Shown here in pieces: positions 45,794 through 57,617 of a stretch of 64,000 nt of DNA. The stretch's first letter is position 1; every line of letters starts with the position of its first letter. The stretch comes from Linnemannia hyalina (taxonomy: Eukaryota; Mortierellomycota; Mortierellomycetes; Mortierellales; Mortierellaceae), in contig JAHRHY010000001.1 of assembly GCA_019671135.1 (NCBI GenBank), forward strand, positions 682,001 to 746,000, written 5' to 3'. Below the pieces are notes generated by a model, which saw only the letters and a program-made list of their open reading frames with translations, was not told the DNA's origin and searched no databases. Made by a program: the position numbers and the translations under genes.

Positions 45794-48700
45794 TTCTATT
45801 TGCTCCCATGTAAGGGTGAGCCAAGGAGAATGAGGAGTCAACGGACCTTTTTTTGAGTTTTCGGATGTTGTTTGTGTTCAACGAGATATAGAGTCGGAGG
45901 AGAATATGAGATTAAACAACAAGTTACTGATCACGGTTGTTCTCTCTTTCGCTATCTATGCAAAATATAGATGGTGCCTCCTCCAAGTCGTTAGACTTTT
46001 AGAGCGTAGACGACAGGGAGTCATGGAAATAGTAAAAGAGAGCTGTTCCTCGTCAGAATGGCGAAGAGCACACGAAAACATTCTACACCTGTTAATAAAA
46101 CATCCTGCAAAGACATGTACCTGTACAAGAGCGAGTAAGAGATCGATGACTGGTGCTCGCGTCCAATGCTGTTCTTGATGGTGGATATCATGTTCTGGAA
46201 GTGAACTCCCACAAAGGGGTCGAGTTCGTTTGTAATCAGTATGCATGAAATGTTGCAATTGGTCGGAGAAGATGGTGTGGTTGTGGCCAGTCCCATATGG
46301 ATGGGATAAGGATAGGCTTGCATATTCGTCCTTGTTTGTATTTTTTTTTTTAGTTTTGTTTTGGTGATCGGGAAAGGGGGCGTTCCTCCACGTCTGAGGA
46401 AAGGAAGGTGGGGGGGGAAAGGGCTCAAGTGCATCAAATGAAAATGCGCCCCCAAAAGTAAAAAAGCGCTGACGTTGCCCTTTTTTTTTAGGCTTTACTT
46501 TTCGATCTGATCAGATCATAATTCAGGGTTCCGGACCCTTCCCCCTCTTTCTCTCCCTCTTCCTCTTCCTCTTCTATCTCTCTTACTTTCGGAGAGTGGG
46601 CACGGGTTCGCCACGAATGGAAAACAAAGCTGACAAAAGATATAAGGGCGTTATCCTTCCAGTTGGGCTGCGCGCTCAGCCAAATTAGTAAACGTTTTGC
46701 TTGCAAAGATGGGGGAACATTGAAATGCCAATAAAAAGATGTATGGAAAGGGAAAGAGGGCTCCCATATCTGCACAGTCAAGTAGGGGCATGATGGTTCG
46801 AATAGAACTGTTGACATGGGGAAGGGAACAGGGGGCGGAGGTGAAAACATTGGGGTATATTGTAAGCAGTAACTTATGCGAGTGAGTGATGAGCTTGGAA
46901 TGACAAAAGAAATTCTCCGGGTTCGCATGCGAGTGTGGGTGGGAATGAAAAAGGCTTTGAAAGAGGAGAGAACATAGAAAAGAGTTCAATTGCACACGAC
47001 CAACGCCTTCCGTTTCTCCAAACCTTGGTAGAAAGCTGAGTAAGATGTTGAGGGGAGAGGAGAGAGTTGAGTGAGTGAGAGCAAAAGGTCCGAACACATG
47101 CTAGAGATCTTTTTCTATCGCTCTCTCACTTGCTCGGATGTTTGGGTATAAGGCGTTTCTTTGTTGGTTGATTGATTGATTGTTTGTTGACATTGTCACT
47201 GTAGGTCACTCCTTCCATCCCCCATCCAGGGCCTCTTACGGTGTCCAAGGACCGCATTAGGAATCTTGAGCACATTCAAACAGAAGGTAGCTTTCGTTGC
47301 GCCATTTGTTTTCTCCATTTGACGACGTCTTTGACGCGTACTTTTGTCATGTGTGGTGCGTGTGCATTCGTAATTCGGAAATGGTGTCATTTCGATGGCG
47401 ATTTCCAATACGTGGATGGACGGACGCGTATGGGTCTATACTCCAGAAGCTCAAAGAATGATGAAAGATTCGCTTAGTTTGGGGAGGTGGACTGTCAACT
47501 CTAAAACGCGCAATTCCGGTCGGTGAATCGTTCTCCCATTGATAAACAACAAAAATAAAAGTCTTGGATGACCGTATGGTTGGGATAATGAAAAGAAGTA
47601 AACTCAGAAAGCCGATGAACTGCAAAGGAATCATGTGGAAGGAACTGAAAGAGAGGTTGGCCAAGTGGACAAATGGGGTCTGGAGAGAAGGTCCGAGCTA
47701 TGCTTCCACGTCTAAAGGGCCGAATAGCACGAGGGATGTGAATGAAAGAAAGGTAAGAAAAATGTGTTGTGCCACTTTTCGGCCCGGCGATCCTAAAACT
47801 CCAATGCCTAACGTTTATGAGCTTTTTTTTTTCATTTCGCCTCCCGTCAGACATCCCATTTACTGTAGGAGTATGTTGCCCTTTTGTGGACAAGGTCTTC
47901 TTTAGAGCTTTGGGCTTTGTTATTTCGGTTTTGGTGGGACAGAAAATGTAATATGGAAAACACTCTTGTTTCTATAGTGTACCTTGACGGTGAATGGTGA
48001 GAGGCCGGCCATTTCTTTTTGGTGTTTCAATTGGCATTGCAGAATCTGCGAAGATAGCAGCACAATGGGAACATATCAGGAAGAGATACGGTCGAACACA
48101 AGGGCAGTTTTTTTCCCACCTCCTTCGTACTCGTCCTTTGCAATTAGACTATCTTGTGTGCGTTCATTTTCCTTCCTGCCTTGCCTCGCCTCTCAACTCG
48201 CGCGTTTTCTCCCTCTTCCTTCCATCTCTCTACTTTTCTTATCACCAGTTGTTCAAGCACTACATTCCATCTCATCCATCCTGACGCTTGTACCCTCTTT
48301 CTCTCGAGAAATCAAACGAGGAGGTGGGAGGGTACGTGGAGAAAAGTACGATAGAAAAGACGACATGAACAAAAAGCCGCTCGCTTCTTGCATGACTGGT
48401 CACAGCATCAATTGGCCTAAGTCGTCTTCACAGAACGTGGTGTGCAAAAGAGGCGAAACGTGAAAAAGAGTCGACAACAATTGCTTTTTGCGATTGCTTC
48501 TTTTTTTTCTTGGGAAACGATGACGAGAAGTACGTTAAACTGAATTGAATTGATGCAGAAAAAGAAAAAGTCCGCTACTGCGTATTATTTGCGTACACCG
48601 ACCTCCCCCCCCCCCCCCCCCTCGTCCTTGCCACGTTTGTTTGTCGCAATTGAACGAAAAACAGCAAGGGCAACGACAACATAGTTTTTTTTTTTTTTTT

Positions 48701-50290
48701 TTTTTTTTTTTGGTTTGTTATACTTTTTTAGAAGGCAATTTGGGTTCTGCCAGGGGCGGCATGTGGAAAATTGAACTGCGGGCGCAAGCTGCAAAAGAGG
48801 AAAAGAAATGAATAGATCAGGTTGTTGACCTTTTTTTTCGATTTGAGATTTCGATGGAAGAAGACGCAGACCACAGCAGTAATAAACAGTTAGCGAAACT
48901 CCATAAAATAAAAGTGGGGTACTTGGTAAACGTTCTCTATTTTTCTTTATTCTTTTTGAGAGTTAGAGAAGCTGTGTTGGCAATGATGGAGGGGGAAGGG
49001 GGGCAAATAAAAGTTGGGCAGATAGAAGTGTTCCCGGGGTGTTGTTTTAGAAACGTTTGTTATTTTTATAGTTTTATTACTTTTTTCATTCTTTAGCCAG
49101 AAAACAATGGGAAAGAGGATTGGCCACCAGAGCATAACGTGTTACTGATGGTTAATTACATGTCGTTGACCATGTACATGAGCGCCCTTTTCTTGGCTGC
49201 ATTCTAATAAAGGGAGAGAGAGAGACAATGGGGTGTTGTTAGTAAAAGAAAGGGAGGAGGAATCATGTCATGTATATACGCTCGCACCCTTTTTGTGTGC
49301 ATCCAAGCAGGCGCCTTGTTCCTGACAACCCCCTTCTTCCCCACCATTGTTTGTTTTGTGAGAATCATGATCATCCCATTTTTTGTGGCCACCATACGAT
49401 CATTGATTTCCATGCATCATGCTACAGCGAGGCTTGTAGGCTCGTCCTTGTCATTGATGACCTCGGAAGGTCCATCCTTATCCCCTGCGGCATCCTCCCT
49501 TTTCTTCTATTTCGTTTCGTTTTTGTGTTTTTGTGTTTTTGTACAAATGAAATGGAAAATGGGTGTGTGTGTTTGAATTGCGTGTTTGAATTGTGTTTTG
49601 AATGACTGACTGACTGGCTGACTGATCGGCTACCGGTTGGATGCTCCCGTCTTGCCCCTTTGATGGACTGGACCTTCTATTTTATATTTTTTCCTTCTAT
49701 CTGTGCCTTTGTCACTTTCTCTTCTTATTCATCCTTATTCATCCTTCTTATTCTCTCATACTCCTCTCACTCACTCGTACCACTTTCTTATTCTCCACTC
49801 CTATTTTCCCCTCTTCTCCCTCTCCACCCCACTCTCATCCTTCCCCTTCCTCATTCCTCGCCTGCATTTCATTCCTCCCCACCTCCCTACCCTCTCACTC
49901 TCACCCCCCCGCTCTCGCCGTCATTCACCCTTCCTCCATTCCTCTTCCTCCTCCTCTTCCTCTGCTCCTCGATTCTGCTGGAGCGGCCTTCATTCGCCAA
50001 GTCTATCACTGAATCTCGCCTTGCTTGCCTCTTGTCCCTCACAGTCCTCTTCACTCATAGCGACAATACCAACAGCACCAACAGTAGTACCGACAGTACC
50101 GACAATACCACTCCCACTCAAACCCACACAAACTTCCCCTTCCTCTCCTGCTCCCACTCCTTCCCCTGCCTGCTCCCATCTACTTTGACCTCCCGTTACA
50201 CCCTCACCCCGACAACCCCACTCTCAATAGAGTATTGTTGTTCACCACCACCTTCCTTCCTCACACCTCAGCTCATCCATCCTCTCGACC
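45794..50290. other. Gene-poor stretch without a supported gene
   Basis: About 4.5 kb in which no frame has convincing protein composition. It holds a C17 run (48605-48621), a T27 run (48685-48711), and a long C/T-rich tract at 49640-50230 that is probably the 5' leader of the Zn2Cys6 gene. One possible orphan exon is 47205-47284 (after CACTGTAG, before GTAGCT), reading VTPSIPHPGPLTVSKDRIRN; I cannot attach it to any gene. Confidence 0.4.
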
Positions 50291-53200
50291 ATGGCTGATC
50301 CAGCCCCTGCTACCCTTGGCATCGCCCTCCCCCCTACATCTGTCCTCAAGATCAGAGACGCATGTCTTCCTTGTCGCAAACAACGATCCAAATGCGACGG
50401 CCAGCCTTGTTGCGCAAGGTGCACTCGTCTCGATCTCGAATGTACCTACGTCGAGCTGGTCAAGGCGCCTAAGCCGGTGCCCAAAGAGCCCTGGCAAGAG
50501 TTTCTCACCACCACAGGAGCCAAGCCCGAGGCTTTGGAAATTCCACCCAGTGGGCTCCTCAAAGACCCCTCAGTCGGCCCTATCCAGGATGCCTCGACAT
50601 TCCCTTGGCAGAAATCCAAGATGACCAGGCGCCGGAAGCAGACCTCCAGTGCCAAAAAGTGTACTTGCCCTGTGCCTCCCTCATCCGATCCTGCTGGCCA
50701 GGACTCGCCTGATTCCCTGGGCCAGCAGCTGAACACCCCTCCAACTTTGGCGATGGATATGGCGGATCCTCTCTCTATGACAGATGTCATTGGTTCTTCT
50801 ATCCCCGATCTTCTTTCGACACCAACGACAGCCAGTACACCCTCCGCTCCTTCAAATTCACCCACAACTGCCGCTTGCGGAGCTAATAGCAATAACAACA
50901 ATAACAGCAAACAACACAAAGGACGATCCACCACAGGACCATGTCGAGTTCACAATCCACAGGTCTCGACCAAATCTGCTCGATCTGTCACCCCCAGCCT
51001 CAACTCACCCTCAACCCCAGGGGTTTCGTCAACAACGACTACAGCAGGGAGTGGCCCAAGCATTGGCAGCTCTGTGAGTCTTCGTCATCGCCCCACTCCA
51101 CCCGAGCCTGTTCAGTTGCCTTCGTCTGTAATCGAGACGTCCGAGAAAATCAACAGTCTGAGCTTAAAGTTCTCTCGGCTTTTTGTGTTTCCGGACGCTG
51201 ATCAGCCTCAGCAACCTCCACCGCCCCAGCTCGAGATCCTCCAGTCGCGTGCTCTCTCGCCCGTCCTCCAATCCCACCTTATTCAACTCTACCTCGCCCA
51301 ATGCTGGCCTACCCAACCCATCCTCGACCCTCCCACCTTCATGGCCCAACTGGCTGCTCAAGATTATTGCACTCCTCCTCACCCTCTCGTTGTCGCTGCC
51401 ATGTGTGCCGCCTCTGCCAGGTGCATCGATGACTCGGATGTAGAACGTCTCTGGGCAGAGCAAGATCCACCTCTGCCAAACCCATTCCACCCCAACCCTG
51501 CAAACGGAGAGGCCCATGTTCGGTCGACCCGTGATATGATCTGGTCGATTGGCGAATATTTTGCTGCTCTGGCCAAGGCGTATCTTCGGACAGAGTTGCC
51601 TCTTGTACAGTCGCCTGATCGATCGGGCGGAATAGGCGATCCCTTGACAGTCGTCCAGGGATTGATCATGATCTCGACCTGGGATGCCTCTGTCGGTCGC
51701 CAGCGCGAGTGTCAGGCCTGCGCAGCTCTGGCTCTTCGAATCATGATTGCTGGAGGATGGCACTTGATGGATCACCCGAACGGCGACGGATGCACGGACA
51801 GCAGGATCAAGATGTGGGGAACACTAGAACGCGAGCTGGCTCGTCGTTGTTGGTGGTTTGTCTGGATCGCTGAAAAGTGGACCGCTGCCTTGCTCACTCA
51901 ATACGTGGTACGTTATCGAAGCCATTTGTTTTTGTTTGACGCGTTAAACGCAGACGGCTGACATTTGATAACTCAAGGCTTGGGGGAGAATTGAACGTTG
52001 TCGCGTGAAAAGAGTTTTCTTGGTTCTGACCGCCATTGTGTCTTCTCTCTTTTAATTAATAGACTTTACATCTTTCGTTATGCGAGACACTCTCACTTCC
52101 ACGCGAGTTCCGTCAAGGAGATGTGAACGACCAAAAGACAGTGATGTATTTCCAGCAATCGATCCAGGCGGCCTATCTCTGTGGATCCCTCATCCAGCTA
52201 CATTATCACCCGTACGAGGCTGAAGATGGCACCGAATACGACCACGAGACCAATATCCACGACGTGCAGCGGTTACAGGCGCGTCTGACAGAGATCGACA
52301 ATCATTTGGATGCATGGCTCAAGGCCATACCTGCAGGATTCATTCCCGACTGGGGACAGACCACCGGGGACGAAGGCGATGCGTCCACATTTGAGCCCGC
52401 CACGGGCACTCAATTTTTCCATGCGGGAGGCGATTGGTGGTGGCGTCACGCCATGGGCGGAATGCTGGAAATGAAATACTATGCTCGTAAGTTAATTGCC
52501 TTCGTTGTTATATGCGAGCGGAGAGTACAATGACCTTTACATGCATGTAGGCATTGTTTGCTAATTCAGGGTATTGTTCTTTGTCTGTAACCAATAGTCA
52601 AACTCTTGCTGCACTCACCTCAGCATGTTGTGTCAAAGGCACCCTCTCCTCTGTCGCAACTTACTTTAGCGCAGTATGCCAACAAGATCACACTGACCTG
52701 CGAACGACTCTGGCAGTATCCTTCGACCAGGCCGACGTTCTACCACATGGCGGGAGCTTTTTTGTGGATGGCGCTCTGTTATCAGCAGGAGAACACTTTG
52801 AGCGAGAACCCAAGGATCAGGACGCCGGCTTGCGTTAACATGCAGAAGAGCTACTTTATGATGAAGAAGGTTGGCCGACTCGTCCATTCCGCCGAAGATG
52901 ACATCTTCTCAGAACTTGAGACCACCAGTGGAGCATCTGTACGTAACAATATGTGGCCTTTAGAAAGATGGCATCGAAAAGTTTTGTCGTTTTTTTTATT
53001 TGTTCTGGGCATGCATTTTAACCTCGCGTCATTTTATGCTTTGGCTAATTGATGGATTCGTTAATAGGCGGTGCCATTTATCAGACCGACGGAAGAGCAG
53101 CGCGTAAAGCCCATGATGAAGGTATTCAAGGAGATGTTTCCAATCATGCGTCAGGCTCTTCGTGACAAAGGATTTGGACTGCGTACCCAACCAAACGCCA

Positions 53201-54189
53201 CTTCCAGAGTCACATCGAGCGTGTTGCCCCTGAACAGACAGCATCACACACTTATCCTGAACGCCGACAGCGGAACAATAGTTGGTGGCGTGACGACATC
53301 TGCCGCAGCTTTGGGACCGGCATCGGCGGCCTCGTGCATCAATGCGGGCGCTGCTGCTGTCATGGGAGCGACGGCAGGCAGTCCAGGACCTTCGAGCTTT
53401 TACTTGGCACCATTGACTCCTCCTGGAACGTCGAACGCATCGGTATCGTCTCCCATGACAGAGTCGCTTGGGTCTGCGCCATCGCCCTCGCCTCCCCCAG
53501 GTCTGTGCAACGGCATTCCTGTTCAGAGTGTGTCGGGTGTAGAGTGCGGTCATCATTTTGGGGATGTGACCATGAATCACCAGCAACAGCCACTCCAGCA
53601 GCAGCCACTTCAACAGCAGCCACTTCAACAGCAACAGCAACAGCAGCAGTTCCAGCAGCAACAATTCCAACAGCAACAATACCAACCGCTCCAACAACAG
53701 CAGCAGCAGTTCATTCCCCATCAAGCATCACCTTTGGGCCAGGTGCAGTATATCCAAGGCCAGACTCATATGGCTCCACAACAACAACATCAACAACAAC
53801 AGCAGCAACAGCATCAGCATCCTCAACAACAACAACAGCAACAACAGGCATCATATCCACAACAACAGCAACAGCAACAACAGGCATCGTATTCACAACA
53901 AACACAACAGCAACAATTGCCACTGCAGCAGCAATCAACATTTATTCCGCAACAGCAGCAGTCTCAGCAACAACCACAGCTTCAGCAACAACAACATCAA
54001 GAGCAGCAGCAGCAGGTTGTTGTCTGCCGACCTTACCAGCTTCATACGCATATGTCCCAGCTGACGGATCCGCTGAGTACTATGATCGATATGAACCCGG
54101 ATCCGTTTGGGTCGATCATGCAGAACGAACCCAATGTGCTATCGTCCCTGATAGATTATTCTGAATGGTTGAACCACCAGCTTGAATAA
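50291..54189 (+). CDS. Zn2Cys6 (Gal4-type) transcription factor with fungal-specific regulatory domain and polyglutamine tail
   Basis: Exons 50291-51907, 52063-52486, 52598-52938 and 53068-54189 join in phase to give 1167 residues. The binuclear zinc cluster at about residues 25-54 (ACLPCRKQRSKCDGQPCCAR, then CTRLDLECTY) has all six ligand Cys plus one extra, in the pattern CX2CX6CX5CX2CX6C, and would bind CGG-type sites. A Ser/Pro/Thr-rich linker follows. Residues about 320-700 match the fungal-specific regulatory domain, with LIQLYLAQCWPTQPILDPPT, YFAALAKAYLRTELPL, a GWHLMDHPN block and RRCWWFVWIAEKW. The last exon is dominated by Gln runs mixed with His and Ser (53580-54020), a probable activation region. 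The regulated pathway cannot be deduced from neighbours. Confidence 0.9.
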
Positions 54190-54405
54190 AAAGCGACCGC
54201 GTTTTGTACGGCGATTTTTTTGTGTGCTTTGTGCGTGATGTCCAGCGACGACAAACGACACGTCTCCTAGAGCAGATAGATTTCTCGCTTTTTATGTGTT
54301 TGTCTGCTAGTTTTGCTTTTGACTTTTATTTCCCCCTCCCCCCCATTCTTGTTTACCTTCCTTTCCTATGCCACCCATTTTTCAACAATAATAGCTCCTT
54401 TCTGC

Positions 54406-56901
54406 ATGGACAACAACATATTCGACAGCAATGACCCGATGGTGGCCTTGATGACCAGAGCCATCGGCCACAGTCCCAATCAACCACCACCACCACAACC
54501 ACTTCAATCCACTACTCCTGCAAGCGCAATGCCAACACCCACACAGGCTTCCCCAGGCACAGGAACAGGACCTGTGACAACATCAGCGGTCGAGTTCCTG
54601 GACGCAGAAGCCGAGACAGCCCTCTTCCTCAACTCGATGCATTCCTCTGGCGGGAGCATCAACTCCCTCCCGTCTTCCCCTCTCCCGTTGGCTTTACCTT
54701 GGTCACCCTCTCAGGACATGATCTGGAACGAGGATGAGATCCTTGTGGGTGGACTTGGGATTGGAGGGAATGGATCCCAGCAGAGTGTTGACATGACGTT
54801 GGCAGAAGATATTGGTGCAGAGATGGTTGAGATGGGGTTACCGGGAGCAGGACAAGGGATGGATGACGGGGTGTTGATGGAAGAGGATGAGATCTTGCCA
54901 GTGGTTGTTGTCGAGACGGTTGCTGTGCCGGCGCAGCAGCCTGGTTCGCCGGTTTTGGGGTTTGGGTTGGCCCAGCGGTTACAGCACCAGCACCAGCACC
55001 AGCACCAGCACCAACACCAGCACCAGCACCAGCACCAGCAACAACAGCAGCACCACCACCACCACCACCACCAGCAGCAGGGTGGTGTTCGGTTTAATCT
55101 TGGACAGCAGAGCAACAGTGGTAGTGGTGGGAATATTAATAGCCTTAATAGGATCAGGAGTTTTGGGAAGGTCGAGAGTCTGACGCCGAGGACGAATTCT
55201 ACGGCCGCTTTCATGGCAACGGCGGCTCTCAGGAATGAGGCAGAGAAGGGTCGGCCACAACCATCACCAGCGGCAGCAGGACTATTGACTCTTCAACGGG
55301 GAACTGGGGCTCGAGTTGGAACTGAGGTGGGAGGAGGTGGTGTTGCTCAAGGAGGCGTTGCACAAGGTGGCGCAACAACGGCTGCTGCTGCTGCTGCTGC
55401 TGCTGCTGCAGAGGAAGAAAAGCTGGGTGATATGGAGGTTGATGTACCTGAGGGTGCGTCGACTACAACGACAGACTCAGGTCCGGGATTGGGATTGGTT
55501 CAGGATGTCCAGTCCACAGGTCTTCGGGAGAACCAGGATACCGCACAGTCGTCTTCATCGTTGTTGTCACAACCGGTTACTACCTCGGTACTGGCGCCGG
55601 CATTGGAGCTAAAAACTGCGGAGGCGCCGTCAGAATCGATCTCGGGAGCTCATCCAGTAGTAGCGATCGGACCAGGAGCTGAGTCATTGGCAGTACCGGA
55701 TACAGAGTCCATGGCGCAGCCGGTAGCAGCGGAGGCGGAGGTAACAGAATTGACAACAGTAGGACCAGCATCAGCTGCAGAACAGCCAGGGACAGAACTG
55801 ATGGTAATAGATCCAGCGGCGGCCGAGTCGGACAGGACAGAGCACACGACACAGTCAATAGCATTGGATCAGCCATCTTCGCCACAACCACCAGCGACAG
55901 CAACGACAGACGTACCAGACCAATCCCTTGTTACTGTGATGACACCATCATCACCATCCACACTACCACCACTTTCAACAACAAAGCCTCCAAAAAGCCG
56001 ACGACGCCCACCGGTGCCTGTCCAACATCACCCCAGCTGGCATTTCGCTCCAGGTTCAGATATGGCGTTCCTGTCAGAGATGAAAGGATCAGATGCAGAT
56101 CTGAAGCGGTTCCGGAGAGAGCATGGGTGGTTGGAGGAACGAGTCCGGCGGCCCAAACGCGATCATGACTCGGATCTGTTGTTGGATAGGGCCCTTGGGT
56201 TGACGAGGATGGTTGTTGTCCCGCCTTTGCTTGCTAAGGGCTATGGGGAGGAGGTCAAGGATGGTGAGGAGAAGAAGATGAAAGATAAGGATGGGAAGGT
56301 TGTGGTGTCCAGGAGGGAGTCTGTTGAGGCGCAGGGTAGTAAGGACAAGGTTGGAGGTGAGGATGAGAAAGGCGGGAAAGATACCACCACCACCACCAAC
56401 AACAACAGTGCCACCAAGGCCATCAACACCAATACCCAGAGCAACAACAGGTACATCACCCCAGTACGGCTCAGCACCGACTCTCGACTCGCATTCTCAA
56501 CCCTCAAGACCAACCTCTATGCAGAACTCGAGGAACAAACCCGTCTGGAAACAGACCAACGGATCCTAGAGCAAATCGTCGAAAGAACCGCTACAAAGCT
56601 CTCGACTACTGCACAGCTTCACTCACAGGCAGAAGAGCGATTACGCGAACTGCAGACAAGGCAACCAGACCAGGAACGGGAGTTGGTAAAGTTGGAGAAG
56701 TTGGAGAGGGCTTGTATGGAGTTACGGGAACGACAGCGACAGCAGGCAGAGGAGGAAATTCAGCAGTTGGAGGAGACGGTGAGGTTATTGGAGAGTCAGC
56801 AGGAGCTGACGCGGAGGGAAGATGTGAGAAGGGCTGACAGGCAGCGGTCTGAGATGGAGCGCATCGCCTCGGAAGCATCTTCAACAGAGGCGGCGCATTA
56901 G
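54406..56901 (+). CDS. Uncharacterised low-complexity protein with C-terminal coiled coil
   Basis: Single exon, 831 residues from ATG 54406. The N-terminus is Pro/Gln/Ser-rich with acidic blocks. Then come a QH repeat (54983-55050), a His run and an Ala run (CTG/GCT repeat near 55381-55410). A conserved-looking basic segment at about 535-600 (RRRPPVPVQHHPSWHF, SDMAFLSEMKGSDADLKRFR, REHGWLEERVRRPKR) could be the functional core. Residues about 700-830 are a strong Glu/Arg/Gln coiled coil (LEEQTRLETDQRILEQIVER). I recognise no named family. Composition suggests a nuclear regulatory or scaffold protein, which is inference. It follows the Zn2Cys6 gene by 216 bp on the same strand and converges on the next gene. 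AATAAA repeats near 56967-56989 probably end its transcript. Confidence 0.75.
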   Translation: MDNNIFDSNDPMVALMTRAIGHSPNQPPPPQPLQSTTPASAMPTPTQASPGTGTGPVTTSAVEFLDAEAETALFLNSMHSSGGSINSLPSSPLPLALPWSPSQDMIWNEDEILVGGLGIGGNGSQQSVDMTLAEDIGAEMVEMGLPGAGQGMDDGVLMEEDEILPVVVVETVAVPAQQPGSPVLGFGLAQRLQHQHQHQHQHQHQHQHQHQQQQQHHHHHHHQQQGGVRFNLGQQSNSGSGGNINSLNRIRSFGKVESLTPRTNSTAAFMATAALRNEAEKGRPQPSPAAAGLLTLQRGTGARVGTEVGGGGVAQGGVAQGGATTAAAAAAAAAAEEEKLGDMEVDVPEGASTTTTDSGPGLGLVQDVQSTGLRENQDTAQSSSSLLSQPVTTSVLAPALELKTAEAPSESISGAHPVVAIGPGAESLAVPDTESMAQPVAAEAEVTELTTVGPASAAEQPGTELMVIDPAAAESDRTEHTTQSIALDQPSSPQPPATATTDVPDQSLVTVMTPSSPSTLPPLSTTKPPKSRRRPPVPVQHHPSWHFAPGSDMAFLSEMKGSDADLKRFRREHGWLEERVRRPKRDHDSDLLLDRALGLTRMVVVPPLLAKGYGEEVKDGEEKKMKDKDGKVVVSRRESVEAQGSKDKVGGEDEKGGKDTTTTTNNNSATKAINTNTQSNNRYITPVRLSTDSRLAFSTLKTNLYAELEEQTRLETDQRILEQIVERTATKLSTTAQLHSQAEERLRELQTRQPDQERELVKLEKLERACMELRERQRQQAEEEIQQLEETVRLLESQQELTRREDVRRADRQRSEMERIASEASSTEAAH

Positions 56902-57209
56902 TGCACACGTTTTTTTTTTCTTTCTCTTGTGCATTGACACTTCTCCGCGGAACGTTGTTTTCGAAAATAAATAAATAAATAAATAAGAGAAAATGCCGTA
57001 ATGATCTTGTTGGGTGGTTTCTGTCCGCACAGATGCAATATCGTGCGATGGCGTTTGTTTTATTATGAACATTGTTGTTTGTCGTCGTGGTTTGTAAGTA
57101 CTTTTTTTTTTGTCACTGAATTGGTTGTGAAGCGGGAATACAGTAAATAGAAGAAATGCATAGTGATATGTTACTATGCACTATGTACGCGTATGAAGGA
57201 AGCAGCGCC

Positions 57210-57584
57210 CTAGTTGTGGTAGGCGTTGTTGGTGTTATGAGGCTCAACATACTGAGGGTTTTTGGAGAAGTTTGCAGCCTGTTGTTGCTCCTGGACATGT
57301 ATCACCTGGGGGCCATGGGCCGAGACCTTGTTTACACCTCCTGCACCAGAAACCGGTGGGACGATAAATGCAGGCGCCTCATATGCAAACGCGGTGGTGG
57401 TGGAGGCGGGAGTTTCGTAAGACGTCGAGTTGGAAGTCGTCATGGCGGGGGAGTAAGCTGTGGTGTTTGTGGTGGCGGAGGGGGAGGTCAAGCCGTAGGG
57501 GTTGGACTGTTCAGGCATGGGCATGGGCTCTTGCTGCTGGTGAATTCCTGAAGTTGTCACGACGGGGCTGAAAGTATGTTGTGC

Positions 57585-57617
<33 letters not shown>

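Noticed and set aside
49641..50298. Ser/Pro/Leu open frames before the Zn2Cys6 gene
   Set aside because: C/T-rich leader sequence open in three frames at once; no real protein composition.
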